DNA from: Bin34 sp965219935
GTDB taxonomy: Bacteria > Chloroflexota > Anaerolineae > Caldilineales > Caldilineaceae
DNA: 64,000 nucleotides
Direction of reading: 5' to 3'
Assembly (NCBI GenBank): GCA_965219935.1
Contig: CBDCOU010000003.1
Coordinates: forward strand, 4,650,001-4,714,000
Shown here: in pieces, positions 25,919 to 35,086 of the stretch
Layout: each line of letters starts with the position of its first letter
Numbering within the stretch: position 1 is the first letter of the stretch
The notes under the pieces: model-generated
What the model was told of the DNA's origin: nothing
What the model saw: only the letters and a program-made list of their open reading frames with translations
The model's database searches: none
Position numbers and translations under genes: made by a program

Positions 25919-27091
25919 TTACTGCTGCAGGTAGCCCAAGGGGTTGACGTGGACGCCGTGCAGGCGCAGTTCCAAGTGGAGGTGGGGGCCGGTGCTGTTG
26001 CCCGTACTGCCCATGGTGCCCAGGACTTCTCCCTGGCGCACCGCCTGGCCCTGCCTAACATAGACCGTGCTGAGGTGTGCGTACAGGGAGGTGAAGCCGT
26101 TGCCGTGGTCCACCACCACCATATTGCCGTAGCCGTAGTTCCATCCGTAGGTGGCGTAGGCAACCGTGCCGTGGTCCAGGGCTTTGATGGGGGCTCCGGT
26201 GCGCGAGGAATAGTCGATGGCCTTGTGTGCGTCCCAATACCCCTGGGTTATGTGGGAGCGGTCCAGGGGCATGAGAAAGATGCCGGTGGCGGGCAAGGCA
26301 CCGGTCGGTGCCCTAATGTTGAAATTGATGGAGGCGCCCCTTACTGCGGTGGGCCGGAGCGGCTTGACGCCGCCCGGGATCATCAGATCCCTGCCCACCA
26401 GCAGTTGGGTGGCCGTGCTTGCGAGGCGGTTGGGTGCGTAGGCCACGATGTCGTTGATGTCGGCACCGTAGATGTTGGCCAGTTGGGACAACGTGTCCCC
26501 CGGGACAATGCGGTGCATGGCACCGTCCACGGCCGGGATCATGAGCACGTCGCCCACGGACAGATGGGAAATGTCGTCCAGCGACGGATTGGCCCATTGA
26601 ATGGTGGTGCGCTGGAGGCCGCGGCTGGCGGCCAGGCCCCAGACGGTGTCGCCCTGCTCGACCACATAGCGTTCCAGTCCGGTGGCGGGGTCCACCCGGC
26701 TCGCGGCGTCCAACGGTCCGGCGGCGTCCTGGACCGCATTCAGGGCGGACCGGGGAACGGGCCTGTTGAGTTGGGCCAACAGTCCGGCGGTGCGTGTGCT
26801 TTCGATGATGGCCGACGTGTCCAGCTCTGCGCCGGGAGCCGTGGAACGAAAAGCCGTGATCGACAGATTGGCCAGCGGATTCAGCAGATCCACGTTGGCC
26901 TGGAAGACTGCCACCGTCACGAGAATCGCAAACACGCTGGCAATGGAGATCAGGGATCTGAACTGCCGGAGAACACTGATCCAGCTGTGCGGAGCCGCGC
27001 GCAGCACCGGCATCTGCTCCAGCAGCAGATGGGTGGAGGTTGTCCCGGGATTGTTGGGACTTGATGGCCGGGACCGCAACATGGCCGACAC
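25919..27091 (-). CDS. LysM-domain M23-family peptidoglycan endopeptidase
   Basis: The 390-residue protein has one membrane anchor (about residues 47-65) and two LysM domains (VEQGDTVWGLAA... and IVPGDTLSQLAN...). A C-terminal zinc metallopeptidase domain of family M23 has HKAIDYSSRTG (H-x-x-x-D) and GPHLHLELR (H-x-H). Ligands are intact, so it should cut peptide cross-links in the cell wall or act as an envelope hydrolase. The frame opens with GTG 27091; ATG 27082 three codons later is equally possible. It lies 93 bases upstream of nothing shared; rho ends just beyond in the same orientation. Confidence 0.88.
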   Translation of the reverse strand: MSAMLRSRPSSPNNPGTTSTHLLLEQMPVLRAAPHSWISVLRQFRSLISIASVFAILVTVAVFQANVDLLNPLANLSITAFRSTAPGAELDTSAIIESTRTAGLLAQLNRPVPRSALNAVQDAAGPLDAASRVDPATGLERYVVEQGDTVWGLAASRGLQRTTIQWANPSLDDISHLSVGDVLMIPAVDGAMHRIVPGDTLSQLANIYGADINDIVAYAPNRLASTATQLLVGRDLMIPGGVKPLRPTAVRGASINFNIRAPTGALPATGIFLMPLDRSHITQGYWDAHKAIDYSSRTGAPIKALDHGTVAYATYGWNYGYGNMVVVDHGNGFTSLYAHLSTVYVRQGQAVRQGEVLGTMGSTGNSTGPHLHLELRLHGVHVNPLGYLQQ

Positions 27092-27184
27092 CGCTCAATC
27101 GCCTGAGGATGAACGTCGGTTGCGAGTGTAGCACGCCGCCGGCGCACCCTTGGGAGTGGAGTGTTCCGTGCCGGCGGTTCCTGA

Positions 27185-28477
27185 CTAGAGAGTCAGCTTG
27201 GACAGGAAGTCCGCGTTGTTGTTCGACTTGCTCAACCGCTCCAGAATGGGCAGGATGGCTTCCTGGCTGCCGCCCACCGCGTCAATCATCCGGCGCAGGG
27301 TGAAGACCTGGGTCAGGACTTCGGGATCCAGGAGTTTCTCCTCGGCACGGGTCCCGCTGCGTTCCACGTCGATGGCGGGGAAGATGCGACGTTCGGCCAG
27401 CTTGCGGTCAAGGTGCAGCTCCATGTTGCCGGTGCCCTTGAACTCCTCGTAAATCATGTCGTCCATGCGGCTGCCGGTGTCAACCAGGGTGGTTGCCAGA
27501 ATGGTCAGCGACCCGCCCTCCTCGATATTGCGCGCCGTGCCAAAGATCTTCTTGGGCGGATAGAGTGCGGCCGGATCGATGCCGCCGGACAGCGTCCGGC
27601 CCGACGGCGGAACCACCAGGTTGTAGGCCCTGGACATGCGTGTGATGCTGTCCAGCAGGATGACCACGTCGCGACGGAACTCGACCAGCCGGCGCGCCCG
27701 TTCCAGTGCCATCTCCGAGACGCGCACATGGTTGGCCACCGGCTCGTCGAAGGTGCTGGAGAACACCTCGCCCTGCACCGAGCGTTCCATGTCCGTCACC
27801 TCTTCGGGGCGTTCCCCGATGAGGAGCACAATCAGGGTCACGTCCTCGTGGTTGGCGGTGATGCCGTTGGCGATGCGCTTGAGGATGGTCGTCTTGCCGG
27901 CCATCGGCGGCGAAACGATGAGGCCGCGCTGTCCGCGCCCGATCGGGCACAGCAGATCGATGAGCCGCGTGGCCAGGACGCTGGGCTGGGTTTCCAGGTA
28001 CAGCTGTTCGTCCGGAAAGATGGGGGTCAGCCGCTCGAAGTGGGGACGCAGCTTGGCGTCCTCGGGTTCCATGTCGTTGACGGTCTCGACCTTGAGCAGG
28101 CCGTTGTAGCGCTCGGACTCCTTGGGCTTGCGGAACTGGCCGATCACCATGTCGCCCGTCCGCAGGCCAAACCGGCGGATTTGACTCTGACTTACATAGA
28201 CATCGTCGCTGCCCGGCAACAGGTCCTCGGTGCGCAGGAAACCGATGCCGTCCGGCATGATCTCAAGGACGCCACCGCCGAACAGGTTGCCTTGCGCCTC
28301 GGAAATGTTGCGCAGGATGTTGAGCACCAGATCCCGTTTCGTCTGTCGGGTGGCCCTGCGGACATTGTGTTCGCGGGCAAGCGCGACCACCTCGGCCGGC
28401 GACATGGCATACAGGCCCTTGTAGGTGTAGCGGGGACGGGATCGGGACCGGCGATCCGCGTCTTTGGTTCGCGCCAT
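27185..28477 (-). CDS. rho: Transcription termination factor Rho
   Basis: The 430-residue protein has the Rho N-terminal helix bundle (SPAEVVALAREH, KRDLVLNILRN), the RNA-binding cold-shock domain (GVLEIMPDGIGFLR, DVYVSQSQIRRFGLRTGD), and the hexameric ATPase. The ATPase has Walker A SPPMAGKTT, Walker B VVILLDSITRMSRAYN, the Q loop in NLVVPPSGRTLSGG, and the R loop (FGTARNIEEGGSLTI). AGGAG lies 7 bases before the ATG. Rho-dependent termination is consistent with the shortage of T-run terminators in this window. Confidence 0.97.
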   Translation of the reverse strand: MARTKDADRRSRSRPRYTYKGLYAMSPAEVVALAREHNVRRATRQTKRDLVLNILRNISEAQGNLFGGGVLEIMPDGIGFLRTEDLLPGSDDVYVSQSQIRRFGLRTGDMVIGQFRKPKESERYNGLLKVETVNDMEPEDAKLRPHFERLTPIFPDEQLYLETQPSVLATRLIDLLCPIGRGQRGLIVSPPMAGKTTILKRIANGITANHEDVTLIVLLIGERPEEVTDMERSVQGEVFSSTFDEPVANHVRVSEMALERARRLVEFRRDVVILLDSITRMSRAYNLVVPPSGRTLSGGIDPAALYPPKKIFGTARNIEEGGSLTILATTLVDTGSRMDDMIYEEFKGTGNMELHLDRKLAERRIFPAIDVERSGTRAEEKLLDPEVLTQVFTLRRMIDAVGGSQEAILPILERLSKSNNNADFLSKLTL

Positions 28478-28852
28478 TCAGCGTCTCCTGCTGCTGGGCA
28501 ATTTAAACCGACAAAGTGACCGCTGGCACGCGGCCGATTCACAGGAAATCCACAGTGCCAATGATAGCACTGAATTTCTAGATTGTTCCTGGGAAAGAAA
28601 GTGATTGGAGGCGGGCCGTCGTATCGACTCGACAAAGTCCAACGACTGGTCCGGCCTTGCGCGGTGCTGGGCGTGTGCGCCCGGCTGAATCAGGTCAGGG
28701 GGCGAGCGAGGTGCTGCTGCGCGGGGAGAGAGGCACGGAAATCCGCGGCCCGCGCGGCCCGGATTCCGTTCACCGATAGTCTAGCACACGCGGTACCATG
28801 GAGTTATCGTTGTTCCCATCCGGTTTGCAAGGATTTCAAACGGAGTATTTGC
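28478..28852. other. 375-bp divergent control region between rho and cdd
   Basis: No gene is supported here. The region must hold the promoters of rho (minus) and cdd (plus). AT-richer patches lie at about 28560-28590 and 28790-28850. I could not find a -35/-10 pair good enough to name. An open frame reading into cdd from 28583 lacks protein-like composition. Confidence 0.4.
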
Positions 28853-29242
28853 GTGACCACACCTGAAGAACTGATGGCCGCGGCCAAGGCGGCGTCAGCC
28901 AATGCCTATGCTCCCTATTCCAAGTTCCACGTCGGAGCCGCCGTGCTGGACGCGGACGGAAGTGTCACCGTTGGCTGCAATGTTGAGAACGCCGGCTATG
29001 GTTCCACCATCTGTGCGGAGCGCACGGCCCTGGTCTCCGCGGTGGCGCAGGGACGGACACGGCCCACGGCGTTGGCCGTTTACACCGAGCCGGGGGTTTC
29101 ACCCTGCGGCAGCTGCCGCCAGGTCATGGTTGAACTGGGCCCGACGATGCAGGTGTACCTGGGCAACGCGGAGGGTCGGCTGGTCTGTACGTCCATCGCG
29201 GAACTCCTGCCCAATTCCTTTACCGCCTTCGAGCAGGAATAG
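28853..29242 (+). CDS. cdd: Cytidine deaminase
   Basis: From GTG 28853 (GGAG seven bases upstream) the product has 129 residues, the size of tetrameric homologues. Zinc and catalytic residues are all present: C54-A-E56 (ICAERTAL) and C85-G-S-C88 (PCGSCRQ). The substrate-binding segments PYSKFHVGAAV and GCNVENAGYG are also there. It deaminates cytidine and deoxycytidine in pyrimidine salvage. The longer open frame from 28583 is not supported. Confidence 0.95.
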   Translation: MTTPEELMAAAKAASANAYAPYSKFHVGAAVLDADGSVTVGCNVENAGYGSTICAERTALVSAVAQGRTRPTALAVYTEPGVSPCGSCRQVMVELGPTMQVYLGNAEGRLVCTSIAELLPNSFTAFEQE

Positions 29243-29256
29243 GCCCCGGCGCGGAA

Positions 29257-29283
29257 CCGATCAGCGCGGAAACCGCTGATCGG
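29257..29283. terminator. Bidirectional hairpin between cdd and the convergent GNAT gene
   Basis: CCGATCAGCG (29257-29266) pairs perfectly with CGCTGATCGG (29274-29283) around a 7-base loop. It lies 14 bases after the cdd stop and includes the stop codon of the convergent gene, so it can serve both. No T-run is seen. Confidence 0.55.
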
Positions 29284-29863
29284 GGTGGACCGGCAGGCCC
29301 GAACCCTCCCAAGGGCCCGGCGGCCCGTCGGTGAGCGTGGTCCAGCATTCGTCCTGGTTGTAAACCCGGAACCCCAGCTTTTGATAGTTGGGCAGGGCGG
29401 CCGGGTGATCCAGTTCGCAGGTGTGCAACCGGACGCGCGCCACCCCGGGCGCCATGTCCCAGGCGTGGCGGATGGCCTCGGAGAGGGTCCAGGTGCCATA
29501 GCCCTTGCCTTGGAATTCCCGCATCAGGCCGAACAAGGCGATTTCCACCTCCTGCCACTTGCGTCGGAGTTCAAAGTATCCAATCGGCGTGTCCTTGACA
29601 TAAAAAACCCAGAGCTGAATTCCCGGACCTGAGAGGTAGGCCTTCCACCGATTCCAACTCCAGTGGTAGCGATCGGTCCAGTACCAGTCCCCGCCCACCG
29701 CGGTGAGCAGAAACCGTGCGAATTCCGGCGAGGGGTGCCCTGCCTGGCGCAGGACGATGCCGGCCGGCCGGCGGGAAACCGGATTCCAGTCGCGGCGGCT
29801 GGTCATGTGCAGGTACCAGCGCCACATTTTCACCTTGCGGGACTTGGGCTCCAGCGGGATCAT
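29261..29863 (-). CDS. GNAT-family N-acetyltransferase
   Basis: From ATG 29863 the product has 200 residues. The acetyl-CoA loop is FQGKGYGTW (Q-x-x-G-x-G pattern) after the MREF strand, followed by a helix and the C-terminal GNAT strand (NYQKLGFRVYN). The aromatic-rich N-terminal part (WYWTDRYHWSWNRWKAY) is unusual and may form the acceptor pocket; the substrate is not known. The ATG overlaps the stop of the acyl-CoA synthetase gene by four bases, so the two are cotranscribed. A frame that extends upstream to 30040 only shadows the synthetase. Confidence 0.8.
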   Translation of the reverse strand: MIPLEPKSRKVKMWRWYLHMTSRRDWNPVSRRPAGIVLRQAGHPSPEFARFLLTAVGGDWYWTDRYHWSWNRWKAYLSGPGIQLWVFYVKDTPIGYFELRRKWQEVEIALFGLMREFQGKGYGTWTLSEAIRHAWDMAPGVARVRLHTCELDHPAALPNYQKLGFRVYNQDECWTTLTDGPPGPWEGSGLPVHPDQRFPR

Positions 29864-31353
29864 GGTTTGGGCAGTGCGAACTTCTGGAGCTTGCCCAGGG
29901 CATTGCGCGGCAGTTCGTCCACGAAGTGGCAGGCCCTGGGGGCCTTGAAGCTGGCCAGGTGGCTGCGGCAGTGGTCGATTAGGGATCCGGTGTCCACCGG
30001 CCGGTCCGCCACCAGGAATGCCACGGGCACCTGTCCCCATTCCGGATCACCCCGGCCCACGACCGCGGCTTCGCGGACACCGTCGTGGGCCATCAGGATT
30101 TCCTCAATCTCGCGGGGATAGACATTGATGCCGCCACAGATGATGAGCTCATGTCCCCGGCCCAGCAGCGTGAGGTAGTGGCTGTCCGGGTCCAGGACGG
30201 CCATGTCGCCGGTCCGGAACCACAGATGGCCGTGTGCGTCCGGCACGAAAGCTGCCGTCGTGGCTGCGGGATTGTTCCAGTAGCCCCTGAACACATTGCT
30301 GCCGCGCACCAGCAGCCAGCCCTCCGTGCCCGGCGGGACCGGCCGATCGTCGGCGTCCACGATCCGTGCCGACACCCCGGGCAGCGGCAGGCCAACCGAT
30401 CCGGGGATGCGCGGACCGGCCAGCAGGTTGCTGAAGTTCATGCCGGTTTCGGTCATCCCGTACCGTTCGAGGATGACATGACCGGTCAGGCGCTCAAAGG
30501 TTCTGTGATCCTCGGCGGCCAAGGGGCCGCTGCCGGAACAGAACAGGCGCATCCGCGGAAACTCTGTCGGGGGCATTGTCTCCAGTGCCCGGATCAGGCG
30601 GTAGTACATGGTGGGCACGCCGAAGAACAGGCTGGCGCGGGCTTGGGACAACTCTCCAATCGTGGCTTCCGCGTCGAATGCACTGCGCAACCGGACGGTG
30701 GCGCCGGCGGCCAGGGCGCAGGTCAGTCCAACCTGCAAGCCGTGTACATGGAACAACGGGAGGGTCAGCAGCAGTACATCGTCCGGACGCCAAGCCCAGG
30801 CCGCCAGCAGGCCGGTGACCGTCGCCACCATGTTGTTGTGGGAGATCATGGCTCCCTTGCAACGACCGGTGGTGCCGGAGGTGTACAGCAGCGTGCATGT
30901 GTCGTCACCGGACAAGGGCGGCGGATCGGCCGACTCGTCCGGTACCGAATCGGGTTCGAGACCATGCACCGGGATCCGATTGTGTTTAATCCCCGCGATG
31001 TCTGCCAGATGGTCGGTGCAGGCCCCGTCGGCAAGGATCAACGCCGGTTGGCAATCCTCGACGATATGTGCCAACTCGGACTTGCGGTACCGGGTGTTGA
31101 CGGGAACCAGAATCGCGCCGGTCTGCCAAACCGCCAGGCAGGCGACCACAAAATGATCGGAATTGGCCGCCATGATCATGACCCGGTCACCTCGGGCCAG
31201 TCCCTGGCCAAGGAGCCACGACGCGAAGCAGGCGGCTTGCCGGTGCAGTTCGGCGTAGGTCCAGCGGCGGACGCCGTCCGCCGCCGCAAACTCCAGCGCG
31301 CATTTGTCCGGGGTCTGATGCAGGGGTATGCGCAACAGGTCAGGCAGGTTCAT
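29860..31353 (-). CDS. AMP-forming acyl-CoA synthetase (malonyl-CoA synthetase/ACSF3-like)
   Basis: From ATG 31353 the 497-residue protein carries the adenylation motifs of the ANL superfamily: P-loop LLYTSGTTGRCKG, YGMTETG, the hinge region (GRGHELIICGG), and the catalytic Lys in the C-terminal ALGKLQK. It activates a carboxylic acid as acyl-AMP and transfers it to CoA. Overall length and the ERYGMTETGMN segment resemble MatB-type synthetases, but acid specificity is inferred. It is coupled to the GNAT gene downstream and divergent from the HDAC-like gene. Confidence 0.88.
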   Translation of the reverse strand: MNLPDLLRIPLHQTPDKCALEFAAADGVRRWTYAELHRQAACFASWLLGQGLARGDRVMIMAANSDHFVVACLAVWQTGAILVPVNTRYRKSELAHIVEDCQPALILADGACTDHLADIAGIKHNRIPVHGLEPDSVPDESADPPPLSGDDTCTLLYTSGTTGRCKGAMISHNNMVATVTGLLAAWAWRPDDVLLLTLPLFHVHGLQVGLTCALAAGATVRLRSAFDAEATIGELSQARASLFFGVPTMYYRLIRALETMPPTEFPRMRLFCSGSGPLAAEDHRTFERLTGHVILERYGMTETGMNFSNLLAGPRIPGSVGLPLPGVSARIVDADDRPVPPGTEGWLLVRGSNVFRGYWNNPAATTAAFVPDAHGHLWFRTGDMAVLDPDSHYLTLLGRGHELIICGGINVYPREIEEILMAHDGVREAAVVGRGDPEWGQVPVAFLVADRPVDTGSLIDHCRSHLASFKAPRACHFVDELPRNALGKLQKFALPKP

Positions 31354-31567
31354 TGGTGCCTGGGGAATGGAAGTGAAGGGATGGGAACACCGGGAGGCGG
31401 CTGGAGGGGACGGCAGGAACCGCGCGACACGGGGAATCGGGAGGGTGTTCAGGTGGACCGGTACAGTATATGTAGTGTCGGCGTGTTGACCACAGTCGCG
31501 TGTGGGGGACCGACGGCCGGAATCGTTGCAAACCCGCTTGGCTGTCCAACCCGTCCACTCGAAGCAT

Positions 31568-32611
31568 ATGCCCACCTTGCCCACCGCGGTCTCCTTCAAC
31601 GAGGAGAGCCGCTTGCACACCCATCCGCAGCACCCGGAACACGCCGGTCGCCTGCAGACAATCCTGAACCTGCTTGATGGCGACGGGATGCGTGAACCGC
31701 TGATGTCCGTGAACGGCCGGGCGGCCGGCGAACCGGACCTGCTCAGGGTGCATTCGCCCCTGCATTTGGAGCGGGTGCGGGATACCGAACGGGCGGCAGG
31801 CCTTCAATGGCTCGATGCCGATACCTACGGCAATGAACACAGTTGGCAGGCGGCGCGCCACGCAGCCGGGACTGTCGTCGAGGTGACGCGCCAGGTGTTG
31901 GTCGGCCAAGCCGTGAACGGCATGGCGCTGGTGCGCCCGCCGGGGCACCATGCCACCCCCGACCGGGCCATGGGGTTCTGCCTGTTCAACAACATCGCCG
32001 TGGCCGCTGCGTGGGCGTTGGCGGAGACCGACGTCAATCGGGTCCTGATCCTCGACTTCGACGTGCACCACGGCAACGGGACCCAGGACATCTTCTGGCA
32101 CGACCCGGCCGTTTTGTTCGTGTCGCTGCACCAGAGCCCGTTGTATCCGTTCACCGGCGACGCGTCCGAAACCGGCGGACCACAGGCGGAGGGCCTTAAC
32201 TGCAACTTGCCGCTGCCGCCCGGCGTCGGCGACAAGGGGTGTCTGAGGATGCTGGACGAAGTTGTCGTGCCGTTGGCGGAGGCCTTCGCACCCGATTTGA
32301 TTCTGGTCTCGGCCGGCTATGATGGCCACTGGCTGGATCCCCTGGCCCACATGCAACTTACGGTGGCCGGCTACACCGCCATGGTTCGAAGAGTAATGGA
32401 GTTGGCGGTCGGGTTGTGCCGGAACCGATTGGTCCTGGTTCTGGAAGGGGGCTATCGCCTCGACGTGCTCGCGCACGCCGTGGTCAATTCCGTCGCCGCG
32501 TTGGCAGGCGCAGACGGTCCGGGTGATCCCTTCGGTGCGCCGCGGCAGGATGAACGCGATATTGCGCCACTGCTCGCGAGGTACCGCAGCCAGTGGTTCG
32601 GTGGCCGCTGA
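31568..32611 (+). CDS. Histone deacetylase-family (class II/acetoin-utilisation type) deacetylase
   Basis: From ATG 31568 the product has 347 residues. Active-site residues are visible: H127/H128 (PPGHHAT), the Asp-His zinc set in ILDFDVHHGNGT (D165, H167), the Asp in SAGYDGH with the catalytic Tyr region, and a LEGGY glycine loop. Bacterial members remove acyl groups from proteins or polyamines. The stop overlaps the next start (TGATG), so it is the first gene of a coupled run of deacetylase, TPR protein and ndk, followed by rsfS. The nearby acyl-CoA synthetase and GNAT genes suggest acyl metabolism, but that is inference. Confidence 0.9.
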   Translation: MPTLPTAVSFNEESRLHTHPQHPEHAGRLQTILNLLDGDGMREPLMSVNGRAAGEPDLLRVHSPLHLERVRDTERAAGLQWLDADTYGNEHSWQAARHAAGTVVEVTRQVLVGQAVNGMALVRPPGHHATPDRAMGFCLFNNIAVAAAWALAETDVNRVLILDFDVHHGNGTQDIFWHDPAVLFVSLHQSPLYPFTGDASETGGPQAEGLNCNLPLPPGVGDKGCLRMLDEVVVPLAEAFAPDLILVSAGYDGHWLDPLAHMQLTVAGYTAMVRRVMELAVGLCRNRLVLVLEGGYRLDVLAHAVVNSVAALAGADGPGDPFGAPRQDERDIAPLLARYRSQWFGGR

Positions 32612-33444
32612 TGGCATCTCCCTCCGACGCGATGCAAACCGGGGGCCAGCCAACGGGGGTTCCGTTGGACTGGTGGATGGGCCGATTGGACAAGGTTCTG
32701 GAAGCCGGTGCCCTGGACGATGCCACGATGCTGGTCCGGGGGCTCTTGGCGGAGCGGCCGCTGCACCTCCAGGCCTATGAGCGCGCACTGGCCGTCACAT
32801 GGCGCAACGGCCAGTGCAGGGAGGCCGCCGACATCGCCGGCAGGCTGCTGGGGGCCGATCCCCTCAATGTCGCGGCCAGGAGCGTGCTCGCGCGGCAGGC
32901 CGAACTCGAGGACGGCATCAAGGCGGACCGCACGCGGGCCCTTTGGCAACAGGTCTGGCAGATGCATCCGCTGCACCCGGAAATGCGGCGTCAGTGGAGT
33001 CGGTTCGGCGCAGACCTGGCACTGGACCTTCCGGCCAGGGGATTCATTCACATGCGTGCCCGTCACTGGCCTGCGGCGCGACGGGTGTTTTCGGAATTGG
33101 CCCTCGGGTGGCCGGAACGCGAGGACTGGCAACTGGCCCATCTGATTTGCACCTGGCGCGACTACCGGAATCGGGAGGCCTTGACCCTGGCCCGTCTGCA
33201 GGTGGACGACAACCGGCACTTGTTGGCGGGTTGGCGCATCCTGTCCCGTGTGGGCGAAGTCGCCGACCGCAGGGTGGCCGCAACCTATATCGGGATGCTG
33301 GATCCCGACGGGCACCACACGCGCCTGATGCTGGGGCTGGGATTTGTGCCGGCTGCCAGCACGGTGCCACAATTGCCCATTCCCGGGAACAACCCGCGGC
33401 TGTTGCGCTGCCTTGGATTGGAGACTTTCCCCAACGATGAGTGA
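32611..33444 (+). CDS. Hypothetical TPR-like helical-repeat protein
   Basis: The 277-residue product begins at the ATG in TGATG directly on the deacetylase stop. It is made of helix pairs with Ala/Leu/Trp at TPR-like positions (LLAERPLHLQAYERALAV..., DPLNVAARSVLARQAEL..., WPAARRVFSELALGWP). No catalytic motif is visible. Such proteins act as scaffolds. The gene overlaps ndk by eight bases. I do not recognise a closer family, and its role is not known. Confidence 0.65.
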   Translation: MASPSDAMQTGGQPTGVPLDWWMGRLDKVLEAGALDDATMLVRGLLAERPLHLQAYERALAVTWRNGQCREAADIAGRLLGADPLNVAARSVLARQAELEDGIKADRTRALWQQVWQMHPLHPEMRRQWSRFGADLALDLPARGFIHMRARHWPAARRVFSELALGWPEREDWQLAHLICTWRDYRNREALTLARLQVDDNRHLLAGWRILSRVGEVADRRVAATYIGMLDPDGHHTRLMLGLGFVPAASTVPQLPIPGNNPRLLRCLGLETFPNDE

Positions 33445-33886
33445 ACGTACCTTTGTGATTGTCAAGCCGGATGCGGTTCAGCGCGGCCTGGTCGGGGAAA
33501 TCATCACCCGGTTCGAGCGGCGGGGGCTCAAGCTGAAGGGCCTGAGGATGTTGCAGGTTGGCCGCGAACTGGCCGGTGAGCACTACGCCGTGCACAAGGA
33601 TCGGCCCTTCTTTGCGGACCTGATCGATTTCATCACCAGTTCACCGGTGGTGATCATGCTGGTGGAAGGCAAGGACGCGATCCAAATGGTGCGCAACATG
33701 GTGGGTGCGACCAATCCGGTCGAGGCGACGCCCGGTTCCATCCGGGCCGACTTCGGTTCGGACATCGGCCGCAATCTGGTGCATGCCAGCGACGGCCCGG
33801 AGACGGCGGCGGAGGAGACGGCCCTGTGGTTCGGCGACGAAGCCGTGGACTGGGATCGGGCCACCGACGGCTGGATCTGGGAATAG
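33437..33886 (+). CDS. ndk: Nucleoside diphosphate kinase
   Basis: The 149-residue enzyme transfers the terminal phosphate from ATP to nucleoside diphosphates. It has the N-terminal FVIVKPDAVQRGLVGEI motif, the active-site His in NLVHASD (H116), and the family's GSIRADFG segment. The true start is ATG 33437, which overlaps the previous gene's stop; the longer frame from 33344 is a shadow. Confidence 0.96.
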   Translation: MSERTFVIVKPDAVQRGLVGEIITRFERRGLKLKGLRMLQVGRELAGEHYAVHKDRPFFADLIDFITSSPVVIMLVEGKDAIQMVRNMVGATNPVEATPGSIRADFGSDIGRNLVHASDGPETAAEETALWFGDEAVDWDRATDGWIWE

Positions 33887-33909
33887 GATCCGGGGAACTG
33901 GGAATTGCC

Positions 33910-34314
33910 ATGTCCGAGCCATCGAGCCAGGCGGAATCCGGTCGGTCGGACCGCGCCCCCTTGACCAGCCACGAGCTGGTGCGCGCCCTGGTGGACTGGC
34001 TGGAGGAAAAGCAGGTTGCCGACATCGTGGTCCTGGACATCGGCGCGGATTCGTCGATTGCGGACTACTTCCTCATTGGCACGGTGGTGAACGATCGGCA
34101 TGCCCGCGCCATCGAAGAGGACATCCTGGCCGATTTCCAGAAGCAGACCCGGGTTCGGCCCCAGGGCATCGAAGGCCGGCCGGCGGATGGCAGCGGCTGG
34201 CACCTGATGGACTACGGGGATGTGGTCCTGCACATGTTCACAAAGGACTCGCGGGAACACTACGCCCTTGAGGAACGCTGGAAGGACTCCCGGGTGGTCC
34301 TGAAGCTGTTGTAG
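33910..34314 (+). CDS. rsfS: Ribosomal silencing factor RsfS (Iojap/DUF143)
   Basis: From ATG 33910 the product has 134 residues. RsfS binds ribosomal protein uL14 and blocks subunit joining under starvation. Family features are KQVADIVVLDIG, DYFLIGT, and the WHLMDYGDVVLHMF segment followed by a YALEERW motif. It begins 24 bases after ndk and is probably in the same transcript. It is convergent with rpiA. Confidence 0.93.
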   Translation: MSEPSSQAESGRSDRAPLTSHELVRALVDWLEEKQVADIVVLDIGADSSIADYFLIGTVVNDRHARAIEEDILADFQKQTRVRPQGIEGRPADGSGWHLMDYGDVVLHMFTKDSREHYALEERWKDSRVVLKLL

Positions 34315-34327
34315 CTGTCCGGGCTTG

Positions 34328-35038
34328 TCAGGCAGGCGCCAGGGCCCGGGTCCTGTGGTCGATGGTCCGGCCCGGAGACGCCACCAGCAGATCGGTTGCC
34401 AGATTCAGGAACAGGCCGTGCTCGACGATCCCGGCCCTGGCCGACAGGGCTTCGGCGATGCCGAACGGTTCGTCAATGGGCCCGAAGTCCGCGTCCAGGA
34501 TGTAGTTGCCCTGATCCGTTCGGTACGGGGTGCCATCGGCATTGCGGCGGCGCTCCGTGGTTTTGGCTCCGTGGTCCAGCAGAAAGCTGCGGTGGGCCTC
34601 GAACCCGAACTCCATCACCTCCAGCGGCACGTGCCAGCGAACGCCCAGTTGCGGTGACAGTTTGGTGTAGTCGGCAATGATGACGAGGCGCCGGCTGGCC
34701 TGGGCCACGATTTTCTCCCTGGTCAGAAACCCGCCTCCTCCCTTGATCAGGTTGAGGGACGGATCCACCTCGTCGGCGCCGTCGATGCACACGTCGATGG
34801 TCCGGTGATCATCCAGGCTCGTGAGCGGGATGCCGACTTCCATTGCCAGGTCTCCAACCTCCAGGGCAGTGGGGACGCCGAGGATGTCCTTGAGACGGCC
34901 CGAGCGCAGTTCCCGGCCCAATTCCCGGACGAACAGGGCGGCCGTGCTGCCGCCACCGAGACCCACTACGGTGCCCGACTCGACAAAATCCAATGCGCGG
35001 CGGGCCACCTGCAGTTTGAGATCGTCGACAGAGGTCAT
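34328..35038 (-). CDS. rpiA: Ribose-5-phosphate isomerase A
   Basis: The 236-residue enzyme interconverts ribose 5-phosphate and ribulose 5-phosphate in the pentose phosphate pathway. The phosphate-binding loop GLGGGSTA, the catalytic region IDGADEVDP and LIKGGGGFLTREKI are all intact. It ends 14 bases from the convergent rsfS. The N-terminus MTSVDDLKLQVA fits the usual start. It lies just downstream of the alpha/beta hydrolase gene in the same direction. Confidence 0.95.
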   Translation of the reverse strand: MTSVDDLKLQVARRALDFVESGTVVGLGGGSTAALFVRELGRELRSGRLKDILGVPTALEVGDLAMEVGIPLTSLDDHRTIDVCIDGADEVDPSLNLIKGGGGFLTREKIVAQASRRLVIIADYTKLSPQLGVRWHVPLEVMEFGFEAHRSFLLDHGAKTTERRRNADGTPYRTDQGNYILDADFGPIDEPFGIAEALSARAGIVEHGLFLNLATDLLVASPGRTIDHRTRALAPA

Positions 35039-35086
35039 GGGCGGAGGGATTGGAAGGGGCCAACGGCCGGTAAGCGTATACCGCCG

